Assembly: GCF_002280675.1 (NCBI RefSeq)
Contig: NZ_NCEN01000008.1
Location: 103,007-167,006 of the forward strand
Source of the DNA: Novosphingobium sp. 32-60-15
GTDB taxonomy: Bacteria > Pseudomonadota > Alphaproteobacteria > Sphingomonadales > Sphingomonadaceae
Length of the DNA: 64,000 bases
Direction: 5' to 3'
Below, in pieces: positions 38,972 through 47,198 of the stretch; position 1 is the stretch's first letter, and every line of letters starts with the position of its first letter. Made by a program: the position numbers and the translations under genes. Below the pieces are notes generated by a model. The model saw only the letters and a list, made by a program, of their open reading frames with translations, did not search any database and was not told the origin of the DNA.

Positions 38972-39904
38972 TCACTCCGGACGCGCCGCCACCGGGACAA
39001 TGATGAAATGATCATGGACTTGGCCTTGATCCGGCGTGTCGAGCTTTGCAGTCATCCCAGCCTTTAACTCCCCAATCGTTTCTGCTGGAAGTTCAAGCGG
39101 ATGCTCATCAGGATGGGTTGCCGCTTCATGGGCGTAATCGCGCCCCGGTGTGCGGGTCAATTCGATGTGCGCGCCCAAAACCGCGCGGATCGGGTGTTTT
39201 GCCGCAAACGCAGCCAGACGGTTCACACTGGCACGGTTGTCCGCCACAAAATTGACCGGCACATAAAGCCGGCCGGGATAGAGAGTGTCGCCTGAAAGCA
39301 AGATCTTCAGCTTCGGATCATAAACCATGATTGCCGCCGATTGATGTCCCGGCGTTGGCAGGATGCGCAGCATGCGCCCGCCAAGGTCAAATTGGCCGAT
39401 CTGCTCAGGCCACTTGGCTATGCCAAAAATGGCCGCAACATCCGCAGGCTTCAATCCAACCACTGTCGTATTGGCGCGCTCACGAAATGCGCTGTCGCCT
39501 GCGATATGATCGCCATGGCTGTGGCTATGGGCCACCACCAGCGGAATATCCGGGCGATTGTTGCGGGCCAGCCAATCGCTGATCAACCGGTCAACCGCCT
39601 GCCGGATTTGCCCGTCTTGCGCCCCTGTATCGATCAACAAGGCCTTTTTACGGCCAAAGATCAGGTAAACAAACGGCGCTTCAAAATTGGTTTTCACCGA
39701 TTGCCGGATCACGAACATGTCAGCATCGAGGGCCTGTACCTGCGTAGCGGGTTCAACGCCGTTCGTCCCGTCAATCCACCGTTCCGCAAACAGCTTCGGA
39801 GTTGCAGCAATGGCTGCACCACCCGCCGCGCTGCTCGCCATCAAAAGCGCCAAACTCCACCCCGCAGCGCGATGCGGCCAAGACAAGCGAGGTAGAAATG
39901 CCAT
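38972..39904 (-). CDS. secreted metallo-beta-lactamase-fold hydrolase
   Basis: A 310-residue MBL-fold protein with an N-terminal signal peptide (GWSLALLMASSAAGGAAIA). The zinc motif is HSHSHGDHIAGD (HxHxDH), a further His is in PTPGHQSAAI, and the metal-bridging Asp is in LLSGDTLYPG. It starts 80 bases after the stop of the upstream TonB-dependent receptor in the same direction, so the two are probably co-transcribed. MBL hydrolases of this kind cleave lactones, thioesters or phosphodiesters; the substrate is unknown. Confidence 0.9.
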   Translation of the reverse strand: MAFLPRLSWPHRAAGWSLALLMASSAAGGAAIAATPKLFAERWIDGTNGVEPATQVQALDADMFVIRQSVKTNFEAPFVYLIFGRKKALLIDTGAQDGQIRQAVDRLISDWLARNNRPDIPLVVAHSHSHGDHIAGDSAFRERANTTVVGLKPADVAAIFGIAKWPEQIGQFDLGGRMLRILPTPGHQSAAIMVYDPKLKILLSGDTLYPGRLYVPVNFVADNRASVNRLAAFAAKHPIRAVLGAHIELTRTPGRDYAHEAATHPDEHPLELPAETIGELKAGMTAKLDTPDQGQVHDHFIIVPVAARPE

Positions 39905-39984
39905 GCCGTTTTACCCCTGAAAAGCGCTCTAAACGGTTCGAGGCGCTACCCTTTGCAGAATAGCGCCTCTCTCCCCCCGTAAGC

Positions 39985-42384
39985 TTAGTATTTGATCCGC
40001 GCTTCAATACCGACGGTGCGCGGGTTGATGACATTGCGGCGATAGTAGCGCAGCAACACACCATCATTCAGGCCGACGCGTGAGCGGTCATTCGAGACAG
40101 ACGCCACGGCGAACTTGTTGAAGATGTTGTTGGCAAACAACGAGACAGAATATTTGTCAGTCTCATAGGCGAATGATGCACGGTGCAAGACAAAGCCCGG
40201 CAACTTGTCGCCAAACGCCCGGTCCCAACCAAGGCGCGTGACAACATCGCCGCGATAGGTGCCGGTCCAGTCCGCAACGAGGTTTCCGTCACCAACCGGC
40301 GTGGTGTACGTTACCCCCAGACTGCCGCTGTTCCGGGTAGATCCGGGCAACCGGTCACCCTTCAGCGCACTCAATTGGATCGGACTGCTGGGGTAAACAC
40401 CGGCAGGACTGTTCACCGCGATGATGCCGGGCACGTCCTGGGTCAACCGCGCGTTATTGTAGGAATAGGTGCCTTGGATCGAAAGCCCGTCAACAGGGCG
40501 CATCTGGAATGAAGCTTCCACGCCCTCCGACTTGGCCTTGCCGCCATTCACGGTGATCCCGACAATTCCGTTGATTGTTGCAGAAGAGACCTGAATCCCT
40601 TCCCAATCAATGGTGTAAGCGTTGAGGTTCAGCGTAAGTTTGCGGTCAAACAGTTGCGCCCGGACACCAACTTCAAGGTTCTTGGTCGTGTCCGGCCCAA
40701 ACGACAATTCGTTCGGCAGGGCGCACACGTTCTGGAACGGTGGTGGTTTCAGCGGCAATACACACGGTGCCACGGTGTTCGGACCGCCAATGCGATAGCC
40801 CTTGCTGTAGGTTGCATAGAGCATGATATCCGGCGTGAAGTTATACGATGTATTGAACTTCCAAACCCACCCGGAGTTTTGGTCGGGTGCCCCCGCCGCC
40901 GGGAGATCATAGGGGCTGATGGGATCGCCCAGCAGTGGAGTTACTGCCCGACCAGCTACGTCTATGTCGTAGTTGTAGTAACGGGCACCTGCGGTCACCT
41001 GCCATTCGGGAACGATTCTGAACGTCCCTTCGCCAAACACTGCCTTTTCGATCACCTTCGACCGGTTGAACGATGCGTATTCGACTTGGTCAGGGTTCGT
41101 CGTGATGTCCACAAACGGATGGTTCGGCAGAATTTCGCGGTAATCGCGCTGGCTCTTCAACTCGTTGTAAAACCCGCCCAATACCCAGTTCAGCGGTCCA
41201 CCGTGGCGCGAAACCAAGCGGATTTCCTGGTTGAACTGCTTTTGCGTCGATTGGCTCTCGTTATAGCTCGAAAACGCGGGGAACAATTCATAATCGTAGT
41301 CAAGATCGAGCAACAGGTCGGTGTTGTCACCTTGCGCCTTGTTGCGCACATTGGTGTAAGCAGTTGTCGCCACCACATCCACAATATCGGCAATGTTTGC
41401 GTTGATTTCCATGCTGCCAAGATGCGCACGGCGTGAAACCGGTTCGATGAAACGCGCTGCGCTTTCATAACGACCGGTGCCAAGAACACCGTTGCTGTTG
41501 TATTGTCCGCCGTCTGTTTTGGTTTCCTGGTAGGCGTAAGTGAAGTTCACCTTCAGGTCTTCGCTGAACTGCACCAACAATTGGTTGCGGCTGGAAAGCG
41601 TCTTTTCGAAGTTGAGATCATTGCGACGGGTCAGGTTAGCCGCGTAGGCATCTGGAGTGACGCTGACAGGGCCGGTTGGCTGCGGCAATGAAACGCCCGG
41701 TTCCTGCACAAGCAGCGTGTAATCGATAAAGCCGGGATCATAGTAATAGCCGGTGGCGGTGCGGAAGGCGACGTGATCCTTGATGATCGGGATGGAGATC
41801 ACACCATCTGCCTGAAGACCCACATCGCCGCTCTGGCTTTTGCCGTAAAAGCGTCCGTGCAGTTCCATCTCGACAGTATCAAGATTCGGACGATTGGGAA
41901 TGTTGCGGATCGCGCCGGCCAAAGTGCCAAGACCATAAAGCGTGCCTTGCGGGCCAAGCAGCACTTCTACCCGCGCAATGTCGAGCAGCTTGAAGTCATA
42001 ATACAACGGCACTTCGCCAAGATAAACGCCCAAGGCATTATCATAAGACTCACCGCTCGCGCTCGTGTCGGAGGCGTTCAGGCCGCGCAACACGATCTTG
42101 CCGGTAGATCCCGGCCCGGTGTCGGCAATGGTCAGGCCCGGTGTGAAGTCCCCGATGTCGCGCACGTCGTCCAACCGCTGGCGATTGATCTGTTCTGCAC
42201 CAACCGCGCTTATATTGATCGGCACGTCTTGAAGTGAAGTGGCGCGGCGAGTTGCCGTCACCACAATCTCACCGGCGCTGCCATCGTCCACCGCTTGCGG
42301 CGCGGCGTCTTGCGCGAAAGCCGGAGCAGCGCCCACACCCATCAGCATGGTTGCGCCCAGCAGTGTGTTTCGAAACAGTTTCAT
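39985..42384 (-). CDS. TonB-dependent outer-membrane receptor
   Basis: A 799-residue receptor. The start MKLFRNTLLGATMLMGVGA gives a signal peptide cleaved at AFAQ; the reading frame stays open 47 codons further upstream, but that part overlaps the structured leader and would spoil the signal peptide, and a GGAG lies at the right distance from the chosen ATG. The TonB box is EIVVTATRR, followed by the plug (TSLQDVPINISAVGAEQIN; LRGLNASDTSASG) and barrel. An MBL hydrolase follows. It is divergent from the guanidine/urea operon and both flank a region with two copies of the same palindrome, so a shared regulator is likely. Confidence 0.95.
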   Translation of the reverse strand: MKLFRNTLLGATMLMGVGAAPAFAQDAAPQAVDDGSAGEIVVTATRRATSLQDVPINISAVGAEQINRQRLDDVRDIGDFTPGLTIADTGPGSTGKIVLRGLNASDTSASGESYDNALGVYLGEVPLYYDFKLLDIARVEVLLGPQGTLYGLGTLAGAIRNIPNRPNLDTVEMELHGRFYGKSQSGDVGLQADGVISIPIIKDHVAFRTATGYYYDPGFIDYTLLVQEPGVSLPQPTGPVSVTPDAYAANLTRRNDLNFEKTLSSRNQLLVQFSEDLKVNFTYAYQETKTDGGQYNSNGVLGTGRYESAARFIEPVSRRAHLGSMEINANIADIVDVVATTAYTNVRNKAQGDNTDLLLDLDYDYELFPAFSSYNESQSTQKQFNQEIRLVSRHGGPLNWVLGGFYNELKSQRDYREILPNHPFVDITTNPDQVEYASFNRSKVIEKAVFGEGTFRIVPEWQVTAGARYYNYDIDVAGRAVTPLLGDPISPYDLPAAGAPDQNSGWVWKFNTSYNFTPDIMLYATYSKGYRIGGPNTVAPCVLPLKPPPFQNVCALPNELSFGPDTTKNLEVGVRAQLFDRKLTLNLNAYTIDWEGIQVSSATINGIVGITVNGGKAKSEGVEASFQMRPVDGLSIQGTYSYNNARLTQDVPGIIAVNSPAGVYPSSPIQLSALKGDRLPGSTRNSGSLGVTYTTPVGDGNLVADWTGTYRGDVVTRLGWDRAFGDKLPGFVLHRASFAYETDKYSVSLFANNIFNKFAVASVSNDRSRVGLNDGVLLRYYRRNVINPRTVGIEARIKY

Positions 42385-42385
42385 A

Positions 42386-42478
42386 GTCACTCCGACTCCC
42401 TTGAATGGTGAGCCTGTCGTTAAGTGACATCCTTCCCAGTGGTGCTCTAACCCTTGGCCTTTCGGCCGGATTGGCACC
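42386..42478 (-). promoter_or_regulatory. structured leader of the TonB receptor gene, possible cis-regulatory RNA
   Basis: On the minus strand the last ~95 bases before the ATG can fold in two parts. Hairpin 1 (42478-42441): GGTGC..AATCC..GGCC-GAAA-GGCC..GGGTT..GCACC, nested stems capped by a GNRA loop. Hairpin 2: GTCACT (42428-42423) pairs with AGTGAC (42391-42386), and this right arm overlaps the GGAG Shine-Dalgarno five bases before the ATG. I match it to no known riboswitch class with confidence. Confidence 0.5.
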
Positions 42479-42764
42479 TTGTCAGCCGATTTTCGGCCTG
42501 TATTGTTCAAGACGCGAAGGTCCAAAGCCGTTGCCGGGGTGGAATTTCGTCGGGCTCAGCTTTGACTCTGCGCCATATGTATGGATTGGGTAAAAGCGGG
42601 CTGGGGATAAGACGCTGGCTGCCGCAAACACGCTGCCCGTCATCGGCAGCGCTTTATCTGTAAAAATTGATGTGCAGGCCAGATATTGAGCCACGAACCC
42701 TCACTTTACGATTTGCTAACAACCCTCATTGTCCGCCGTGATGGCGATGTCCCTACGCTATGGA

Positions 42765-42790
42765 TATTACATATCTCGTCAAGCGTAATA
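42765..42790. promoter_or_regulatory. candidate NikR-type operator, receptor side
   Basis: Perfect 6-bp inverted repeat TATTAC (42765-42770) and GTAATA (42785-42790) with 14 bases between. Read on the minus strand, a TTGACG promoter element lies between the half-sites, so bound protein would block the promoter toward the TonB receptor. Half-site and spacing match the second copy 323 bases away. Confidence 0.6.
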
Positions 42791-43087
42791 ATTTTGCACA
42801 TGCTCACTGCGCTCCGAAGTTCATGCTGCACTGCAAAAATGGCGGAAATACTACGGTTCTGACGTGCGATCAGGCGGCTTGAACGCCGGAAGGTCTGCTG
42901 CAGGGCGAAGCACGGAATGGAAACCCTCAGGTCAATACGCTGATTTGCGCAGATCACTAGCTTCCGCCAAGATTTACCCCTGTGTAACCAGTGTTTTCAG
43001 CGCTGTCTTGCGAGGCTGCACGGCAGAAAGACTGGTTTTGCCCAAAGCTCTACCCCCTTCATGTCCAGTCGTCTGGCCGGTCGCCGG

Positions 43088-43113
43088 TATTACCTTTTTT
43101 TGCGGTGGTAATA
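43088..43113. promoter_or_regulatory. candidate NikR-type operator, operon side
   Basis: Same palindrome TATTAC (43088-43093)-N14-GTAATA (43108-43113), here extended to 7 bp (TATTACC/GGTAATA). It ends 60 bases before the first gene of the transporter/degradation operon, which also encodes the NikR-like protein expected to bind it. Confidence 0.65.
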
Positions 43114-43173
43114 ATTTTTGATGGACAAGGAGAAACTGTGGGGTGATGCTGCATTGCGAAAGGGGATCGAATC

Positions 43174-44256
43174 ATGATCAAGCTTGTTGGCAAATTCGGC
43201 ACCGCAGTGCTGATGGCTGGCGCACTCATGTTGGCAGGCTGTTCACAGTCGCCAAGTCCTCAGGCCGGTCCGAAGACCGAGTTCAATATCGGCTGGTCGA
43301 TCTATGCCGGATGGATGCCGTGGCCTTATGCGCAACAGGCTGGCATCGTTAAGAAGTGGTCCGACAAGTACGGCATCAATATCAATCTTGTGCAGGTCAA
43401 TGACTACGTTGAATCGGTCAACCAGTACACCGCGGGAAAATTTGATGGCGTCACTGTCACCAATATGGACGCCCTCACAATTCCCGCCGCTGGCGGTAAA
43501 GATACAAGCGCGATCATCGTCGGTGATTACTCCAACGGCAACGATGGCATCTTGTTGAAAGGCGCAAGTTCGCTTGCTGATATCAAGGGCCGCCAAACCT
43601 ATCTGGTTGAATTGTCCGTGTCGCATTATCTGCTCGCGCGCGGGCTTGAATCGGTCGGCCTGAAATCGACAGACGTCCCCACCGTGAACACGTCAGATGC
43701 CGATATCGTCGCAGCCTTCGGTGCAGCCGATGTGAATGCCGCCGTAGCCTGGAACCCGCAGCTTTCTGTGATGAAGGGCGGGGAAGGCGTCACCCAGGTG
43801 TTCAGCTCGGCCGATATTCCTGGCGAAATCCTCGATCTGATGGTCGTTGATACCGCCACGCTCAAAGCTAATCCCAACCTCGGCAAGGCGCTCGCAGGCA
43901 TCTGGTATGAAACCGTTGCACTTATGCAGCAGCAGGACGCCAAGGGCGCGGAGGCACGCGCTGCCATGGCCAAGCTTTCAGGCGCCACGCCTGAAATGTT
44001 CGAAAGCCAGTTGAAGACCACCTTCCTCTACAGTGATCCCAAGGCCGCTGTCGCTGCAACAACCGCACCTGAACTCATTACCAAGATGACCATGGTGCGC
44101 GACTTCAGCTTTTCGAAGGGCCTGTTCAAAGGCGCAACATCGGCTGACGCGGTGGGCATTGCATTCCCCGGCGCCAAAACGCTCGGCGATCCCGCACGCG
44201 TCACCCTACGGTTTGACGATAGCTTCATGAAGCTCGCCGCCGACGGCAAACTGTGA
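43174..44256 (+). CDS. ABC transporter substrate-binding lipoprotein (guanidine/urea type)
   Basis: A 360-residue periplasmic binding protein. The lipobox is MLAGC (Cys23), so it is anchored to the membrane. The body resembles NMT1/TauA-type proteins: FNIGWSIYAGWMPWPYAQQAGI, YTAGKFDGVTVTNMDALTI, and a C-terminal domain. This group is found next to urea/guanidine carboxylase genes and annotated as a putative urea transporter component. It opens an eight-gene run to allophanate hydrolase; guanidine or urea is the likely ligand from context. Confidence 0.9.
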   Translation: MIKLVGKFGTAVLMAGALMLAGCSQSPSPQAGPKTEFNIGWSIYAGWMPWPYAQQAGIVKKWSDKYGININLVQVNDYVESVNQYTAGKFDGVTVTNMDALTIPAAGGKDTSAIIVGDYSNGNDGILLKGASSLADIKGRQTYLVELSVSHYLLARGLESVGLKSTDVPTVNTSDADIVAAFGAADVNAAVAWNPQLSVMKGGEGVTQVFSSADIPGEILDLMVVDTATLKANPNLGKALAGIWYETVALMQQQDAKGAEARAAMAKLSGATPEMFESQLKTTFLYSDPKAAVAATTAPELITKMTMVRDFSFSKGLFKGATSADAVGIAFPGAKTLGDPARVTLRFDDSFMKLAADGKL

Positions 44257-44298
44257 TCCGCGAAACCCTTCGGGCTTAGCTAAGGTACGAATACGATC

Positions 44299-45114
44299 AT
44301 GCGTTGGGTCAACCGTCACGTGCGCCGGAACAATAGCATCCTTCTGGGGGCGCTACCGATCCTGCTGCTGGTGCTGCTCTACTTGTTCCTTGCGGCACAG
44401 CGCCACGCCGCCAATCCGATGGACAAGATCCTGCCGCTGCCGTCCAGCATGGCACAAGGCATGTTGGCGCTGATGTTTCAGGCTGACCAACTCAGCGGAC
44501 AATTCGTGTTCTGGGTTGATACAATGGCCAGCCTGCAACGGCTCGGCTTGGGCCTTGGCATCGCCACTTTAACGGCGCTGGTTGTGGGTCTTGTATTGGG
44601 CGTGTTGCCCCCGGTGCGCGCCACATTTGGCCCACTGGTTACCGGAATTGCGGTCATTCCGCCCATCGCCCTTCTGCCCATCCTGTTCATCGCTTTGGGA
44701 TTGGGTGAGACAGCAAAAGTTGCGCTGATCGTCATCGGCATCGCACCGGTCATGGTGCGCGATATTGCCGCCCACGTCGCCGCGCTTCCGGCTGAACAGA
44801 TCATCAAGGCGCAAACATTAGGCGCCAGTTCATGGCAAATCATGATCCGCGTCGCCCTGCCGCAAGCTATGCCGCGCCTGATCCAGACGGTCCGTCTCTC
44901 GCTTGGCCCGGCATGGGTGTTCCTGATCTCGGCAGAGGCGATCGCGTCGGACATCGGGCTTGGCTACCGCATCTTCCTCGTCCGCCGCTATCTCTCGATG
45001 GACGTCATCATTCCTTACGTCGCATGGATCGCGCTGCTCGCCATCATCATGGACGTGGCCCTTAACCGGTTAAGCAAACGCGCGTTCCCCTGGGCACATG
45101 GAGCAAACCATTGA
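44299..45114 (+). CDS. ABC transporter permease
   Basis: A 271-residue inner-membrane permease with about six helices of the NitT/TauT (BPD_transp_1) family. The EAA loop that contacts the ATPase is seen around LGASSWQIMIRVALPQAMPRL. The stop overlaps the TTG start of the ATPase by four bases. With the lipoprotein before and ATPase after, it forms a complete importer. Confidence 0.93.
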   Translation: MRWVNRHVRRNNSILLGALPILLLVLLYLFLAAQRHAANPMDKILPLPSSMAQGMLALMFQADQLSGQFVFWVDTMASLQRLGLGLGIATLTALVVGLVLGVLPPVRATFGPLVTGIAVIPPIALLPILFIALGLGETAKVALIVIGIAPVMVRDIAAHVAALPAEQIIKAQTLGASSWQIMIRVALPQAMPRLIQTVRLSLGPAWVFLISAEAIASDIGLGYRIFLVRRYLSMDVIIPYVAWIALLAIIMDVALNRLSKRAFPWAHGANH

Positions 45115-45884
45115 GCGCCATTCCCGCCCCCATCCTCAGCCTGCAAAACGTCTGGGTCGAATATGGCGAGAAGATCGTCCTCGAAAAGGTCGACCTCGAC
45201 ATAGAAGCTGGCTCGTTCGTCTCGATCATCGGGCCATCGGGCGCTGGCAAAAGCAGCTTGCTGCGCATCATCCTCGGGCAGGAGTGCCCCACACGCGGCA
45301 GCATCATGCTCGATGGTGTGCCACTCGCGCCTGAATGTGGTCCGGATCGCGGCGTGGTATTCCAACGCTATTCGGTATTCCCGCACTTGTCCGCGCTGGA
45401 CAACACCGTGTTCGGCCTTGAATGCCAACAAGCCCCGCTCACCGCCCGCCTGTTTGGCTCTGCCCGCCGCGCCGCTACCGAAGAGGCGACGCAGATGCTC
45501 AAAGCTGTCGGCCTTGGTGACTCGTTGCACCAATACCCCGCCCAGCTTTCCGGCGGCATGCAACAGCGCCTCGCTATCGCACAGGCCCTGATCAAGCGCC
45601 CGCGTATCCTGTTGCTCGATGAACCCTTCGGCGCGCTCGATCCCGGCATACGCGCCGATATGCACCTGCTGATCAAGCAGTTGTGGCGCGATTATGCGCT
45701 GACGATCATCATGGTCACCCACGATATCCGCGAGGCATTCAGCCTCGGCACCCGCGTCCTCGCGCTCGATAAACGCCGCCACGATCCCCACGCCCCGCAC
45801 CGCTTCGGCGCAACGGCGGTCTATGATCTTACCTTGCGCAAAGATGCAGAACCCGAACCCGAAACCAGCAAAGAAAGCGCCTGA
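45111..45884 (+). CDS. ABC transporter ATP-binding protein
   Basis: A 257-residue ATPase of the nitrate/sulfonate/taurine type. Walker A is GPSGAGKSS, the Q-loop is [11 protein letters not shown], the signature is [15 protein letters not shown], Walker B is [13 protein letters not shown] and the switch His is in [10 protein letters not shown]. The start is TTG inside the permease stop. It powers the upstream permease; the NikR-like gene begins one base after its stop. Confidence 0.94.
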   Translation: MSAIPAPILSLQNVWVEYGEKIVLEKVDLDIEAGSFVSIIGPSGAGKSSLLRIILGQECPTRGSIMLDGVPLAPECGPDRGVVFQRYSVFPHLSALDNTVFGLECQQAPLTARLFGSARRAATEEATQMLKAVGLGDSLHQYPAQLSGGMQQRLAIAQALIKRPRILLLDEPFGALDPGIRADMHLLIKQLWRDYALTIIMVTHDIREAFSLGTRVLALDKRRHDPHAPHRFGATAVYDLTLRKDAEPEPETSKESA

Positions 45885-45885
45885 C

Positions 45886-46362
45886 GTGAGCACAGAACCC
45901 GCCAGCCTTGCCCGGCTTTCGATGAGCCTTCCGGGCGAATTGTTCCGCCAGCTCGATGTTATGGTCGAAGAGCGCGGGCTGCCATCGCGCTCGCAGCTTA
46001 TTGCCGAACTGATCCGCCACGCGCTCGCCGAACACGAAGCCTATACCCGCCCCGAAGAGATGCTCGCGGGCACCGTCACCATCGTCTATCGCGGTGATCG
46101 CGGCCGCGTGCGCCATCAGCTCGCGCAGACGCAGGCGGAATACCTCAAAGAGGTCATCTCCTCGCAGCACGTCTTTCTTGAAGATGACCAGTCGCTCGAA
46201 GTCCTGCTGGTGCAAGGCCCCGCTGTCCGGCTGAAAGCCTTGTGCGATGCGCTGCGCCGGGTACGCGGCGTCCATCAGCTCCAGCTCGTCACCACCACCG
46301 CCCTGCTGCCGCCGCTTTATGAACCGGACGCAGGCGATCAATCCGAAGGAGCCGCCGCATGA
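45886..46362 (+). CDS. NikR-like ribbon-helix-helix regulator lacking the nickel site
   Basis: A 158-residue protein starting at GTG. Residues 8-50 form a ribbon-helix-helix (ARLSMSLPGELFRQLDVMV, SRSQLIAELIRHAL) and residues 60-140 an ACT-like NikR C-terminal domain (TVTIVYRG, QHVFLEDDQSLEVLLVQG). Aligned with E. coli NikR, its nickel ligands H76, H87, H89 and C95 correspond to Ala84, His95, Phe97 and Ser103, so only one is left. It should bind DNA as a tetramer but respond to something other than square-planar nickel, perhaps the pathway's substrate or a downstream metabolite. It sits between transporter and enzyme genes, overlapping the latter by four bases. Confidence 0.85.
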   Translation: MSTEPASLARLSMSLPGELFRQLDVMVEERGLPSRSQLIAELIRHALAEHEAYTRPEEMLAGTVTIVYRGDRGRVRHQLAQTQAEYLKEVISSQHVFLEDDQSLEVLLVQGPAVRLKALCDALRRVRGVHQLQLVTTTALLPPLYEPDAGDQSEGAAA

Positions 46363-47183
46363 GCGCACCTCTCGCCGATCCAAACGCCGCCCGCGATCAC
46401 GCCCGCTCCATGGCCGGCACGGTGGTCGAAGCCATGCCGGTCCTCCCGCCCGTCGCCGCCGATCTGCCCGAAGGGGTCTCGCCCGCTGATGTGGTGTGGG
46501 AGGAAACCATTGCCGCAGGTGGTTACGCCACCCGCCGCCTTTCGCGCGGCGCACGCCTCCGCCTGATCGATGTCAAAGGCGATGCTTGCGCCTCGCTCCT
46601 CGTGTTCAACGCCGAAATGCCCACCGAACGGCTCAACGTGGCTGACACGGTGAAGGTGCAATGGAACGCCTATCTCGGTCAGGGCAAGCTGCTCCTGTCC
46701 GATATGGGCCGTGTCATGATGAGCATTGTCGAGGATACCGCAGGCACGCATGATGCCTTTTGCGGAACCTCGAATGCTGCAACAAATGCTGCAAAGTACG
46801 GCGATGGCAGCAACAGTGGTCCTTATCCCAACGGGCGTGACCGCTTCCTGCTGGGCGCAGCAAAACACGGGCTGCAACGCCGCGATGTTCACCCCTGCAT
46901 AAATCTGTTCAAAGCCGCCACCATTGCCGCAGACGGCGCAATCGTCACGCAAATCGGCCCTTATGCCCCAGGACGCAGCGTTGTGCTGCGCGCCGAAATG
47001 GACGTGATCGTGGTTATCGCCAATTGCCCGCACGTCCTCGATCCGCGTGATCAATGGACAGTCACACCCTTGCGCGCAACTGCTTGGCGCGGGCCGGTCA
47101 CCGAGCAAGATGATCCCGTCCGCAATGCGACGCCCGAAGGCCAGCGCGCCTTTTTCAACGTCGAAGACTATTTCCGCCGCTAA
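46359..47183 (+). CDS. urea amidolyase-associated protein 1 / carboxyguanidine deiminase subunit
   Basis: A 274-residue DUF1989 protein of the UAAP1 group. Key parts are RLSRGARLRLIDVKGDACASLL, the His/Cys segment AGTHDAFCGTSN and DVHPCINLFK. In organisms with guanidine carboxylase, this protein and its partner form a heteromeric carboxyguanidine deiminase that converts carboxyguanidine to allophanate and ammonia. The ATG overlaps the regulator stop by four bases and the partner follows 15 bases later. The exact subunit role is by family assignment. Confidence 0.88.
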   Translation: MSAPLADPNAARDHARSMAGTVVEAMPVLPPVAADLPEGVSPADVVWEETIAAGGYATRRLSRGARLRLIDVKGDACASLLVFNAEMPTERLNVADTVKVQWNAYLGQGKLLLSDMGRVMMSIVEDTAGTHDAFCGTSNAATNAAKYGDGSNSGPYPNGRDRFLLGAAKHGLQRRDVHPCINLFKAATIAADGAIVTQIGPYAPGRSVVLRAEMDVIVVIANCPHVLDPRDQWTVTPLRATAWRGPVTEQDDPVRNATPEGQRAFFNVEDYFRR

Positions 47184-47198
47184 AAAGGAAACCTTCCC

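Larger units (their letters stand above)
42385..43173. other. divergent intergenic region of the TonB receptor and guanidine/urea operon
   Basis: About 790 non-coding bases: the structured leader at the left, two TATTAC-N14-GTAATA palindromes, and a promoter-like TTGACG on the minus strand between the half-sites of the left palindrome with TAGCGT 16 bases downstream. Just before 43174, AAAGGGG serves as ribosome binding site. I looked for the conserved cores of the guanidine-I, -II and -III riboswitches and saw none. Confidence 0.6.

Noticed and set aside
42423..42450. Cobalamin riboswitch in the TonB receptor leader
   Set aside because: A CCACTGGGAAGG stretch resembles part of that class, but the GCAACTG region and the terminal B12 box AGnCAGGAGACCTGC are missing.
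42385..42525. 47-codon upstream extension of the TonB receptor reading frame
   Set aside because: It would place a charged stretch before a clear signal peptide, has no ribosome binding site, and coincides with the structured leader; the ATG at 42384 has a GGAG at the right distance.
42791..43087. Guanidine-I, -II or -III riboswitch before the degradation operon
   Set aside because: I looked for the conserved cores and hairpin loops and found none; the two palindromes and the NikR-like gene offer another form of control. A covariance search would settle it.
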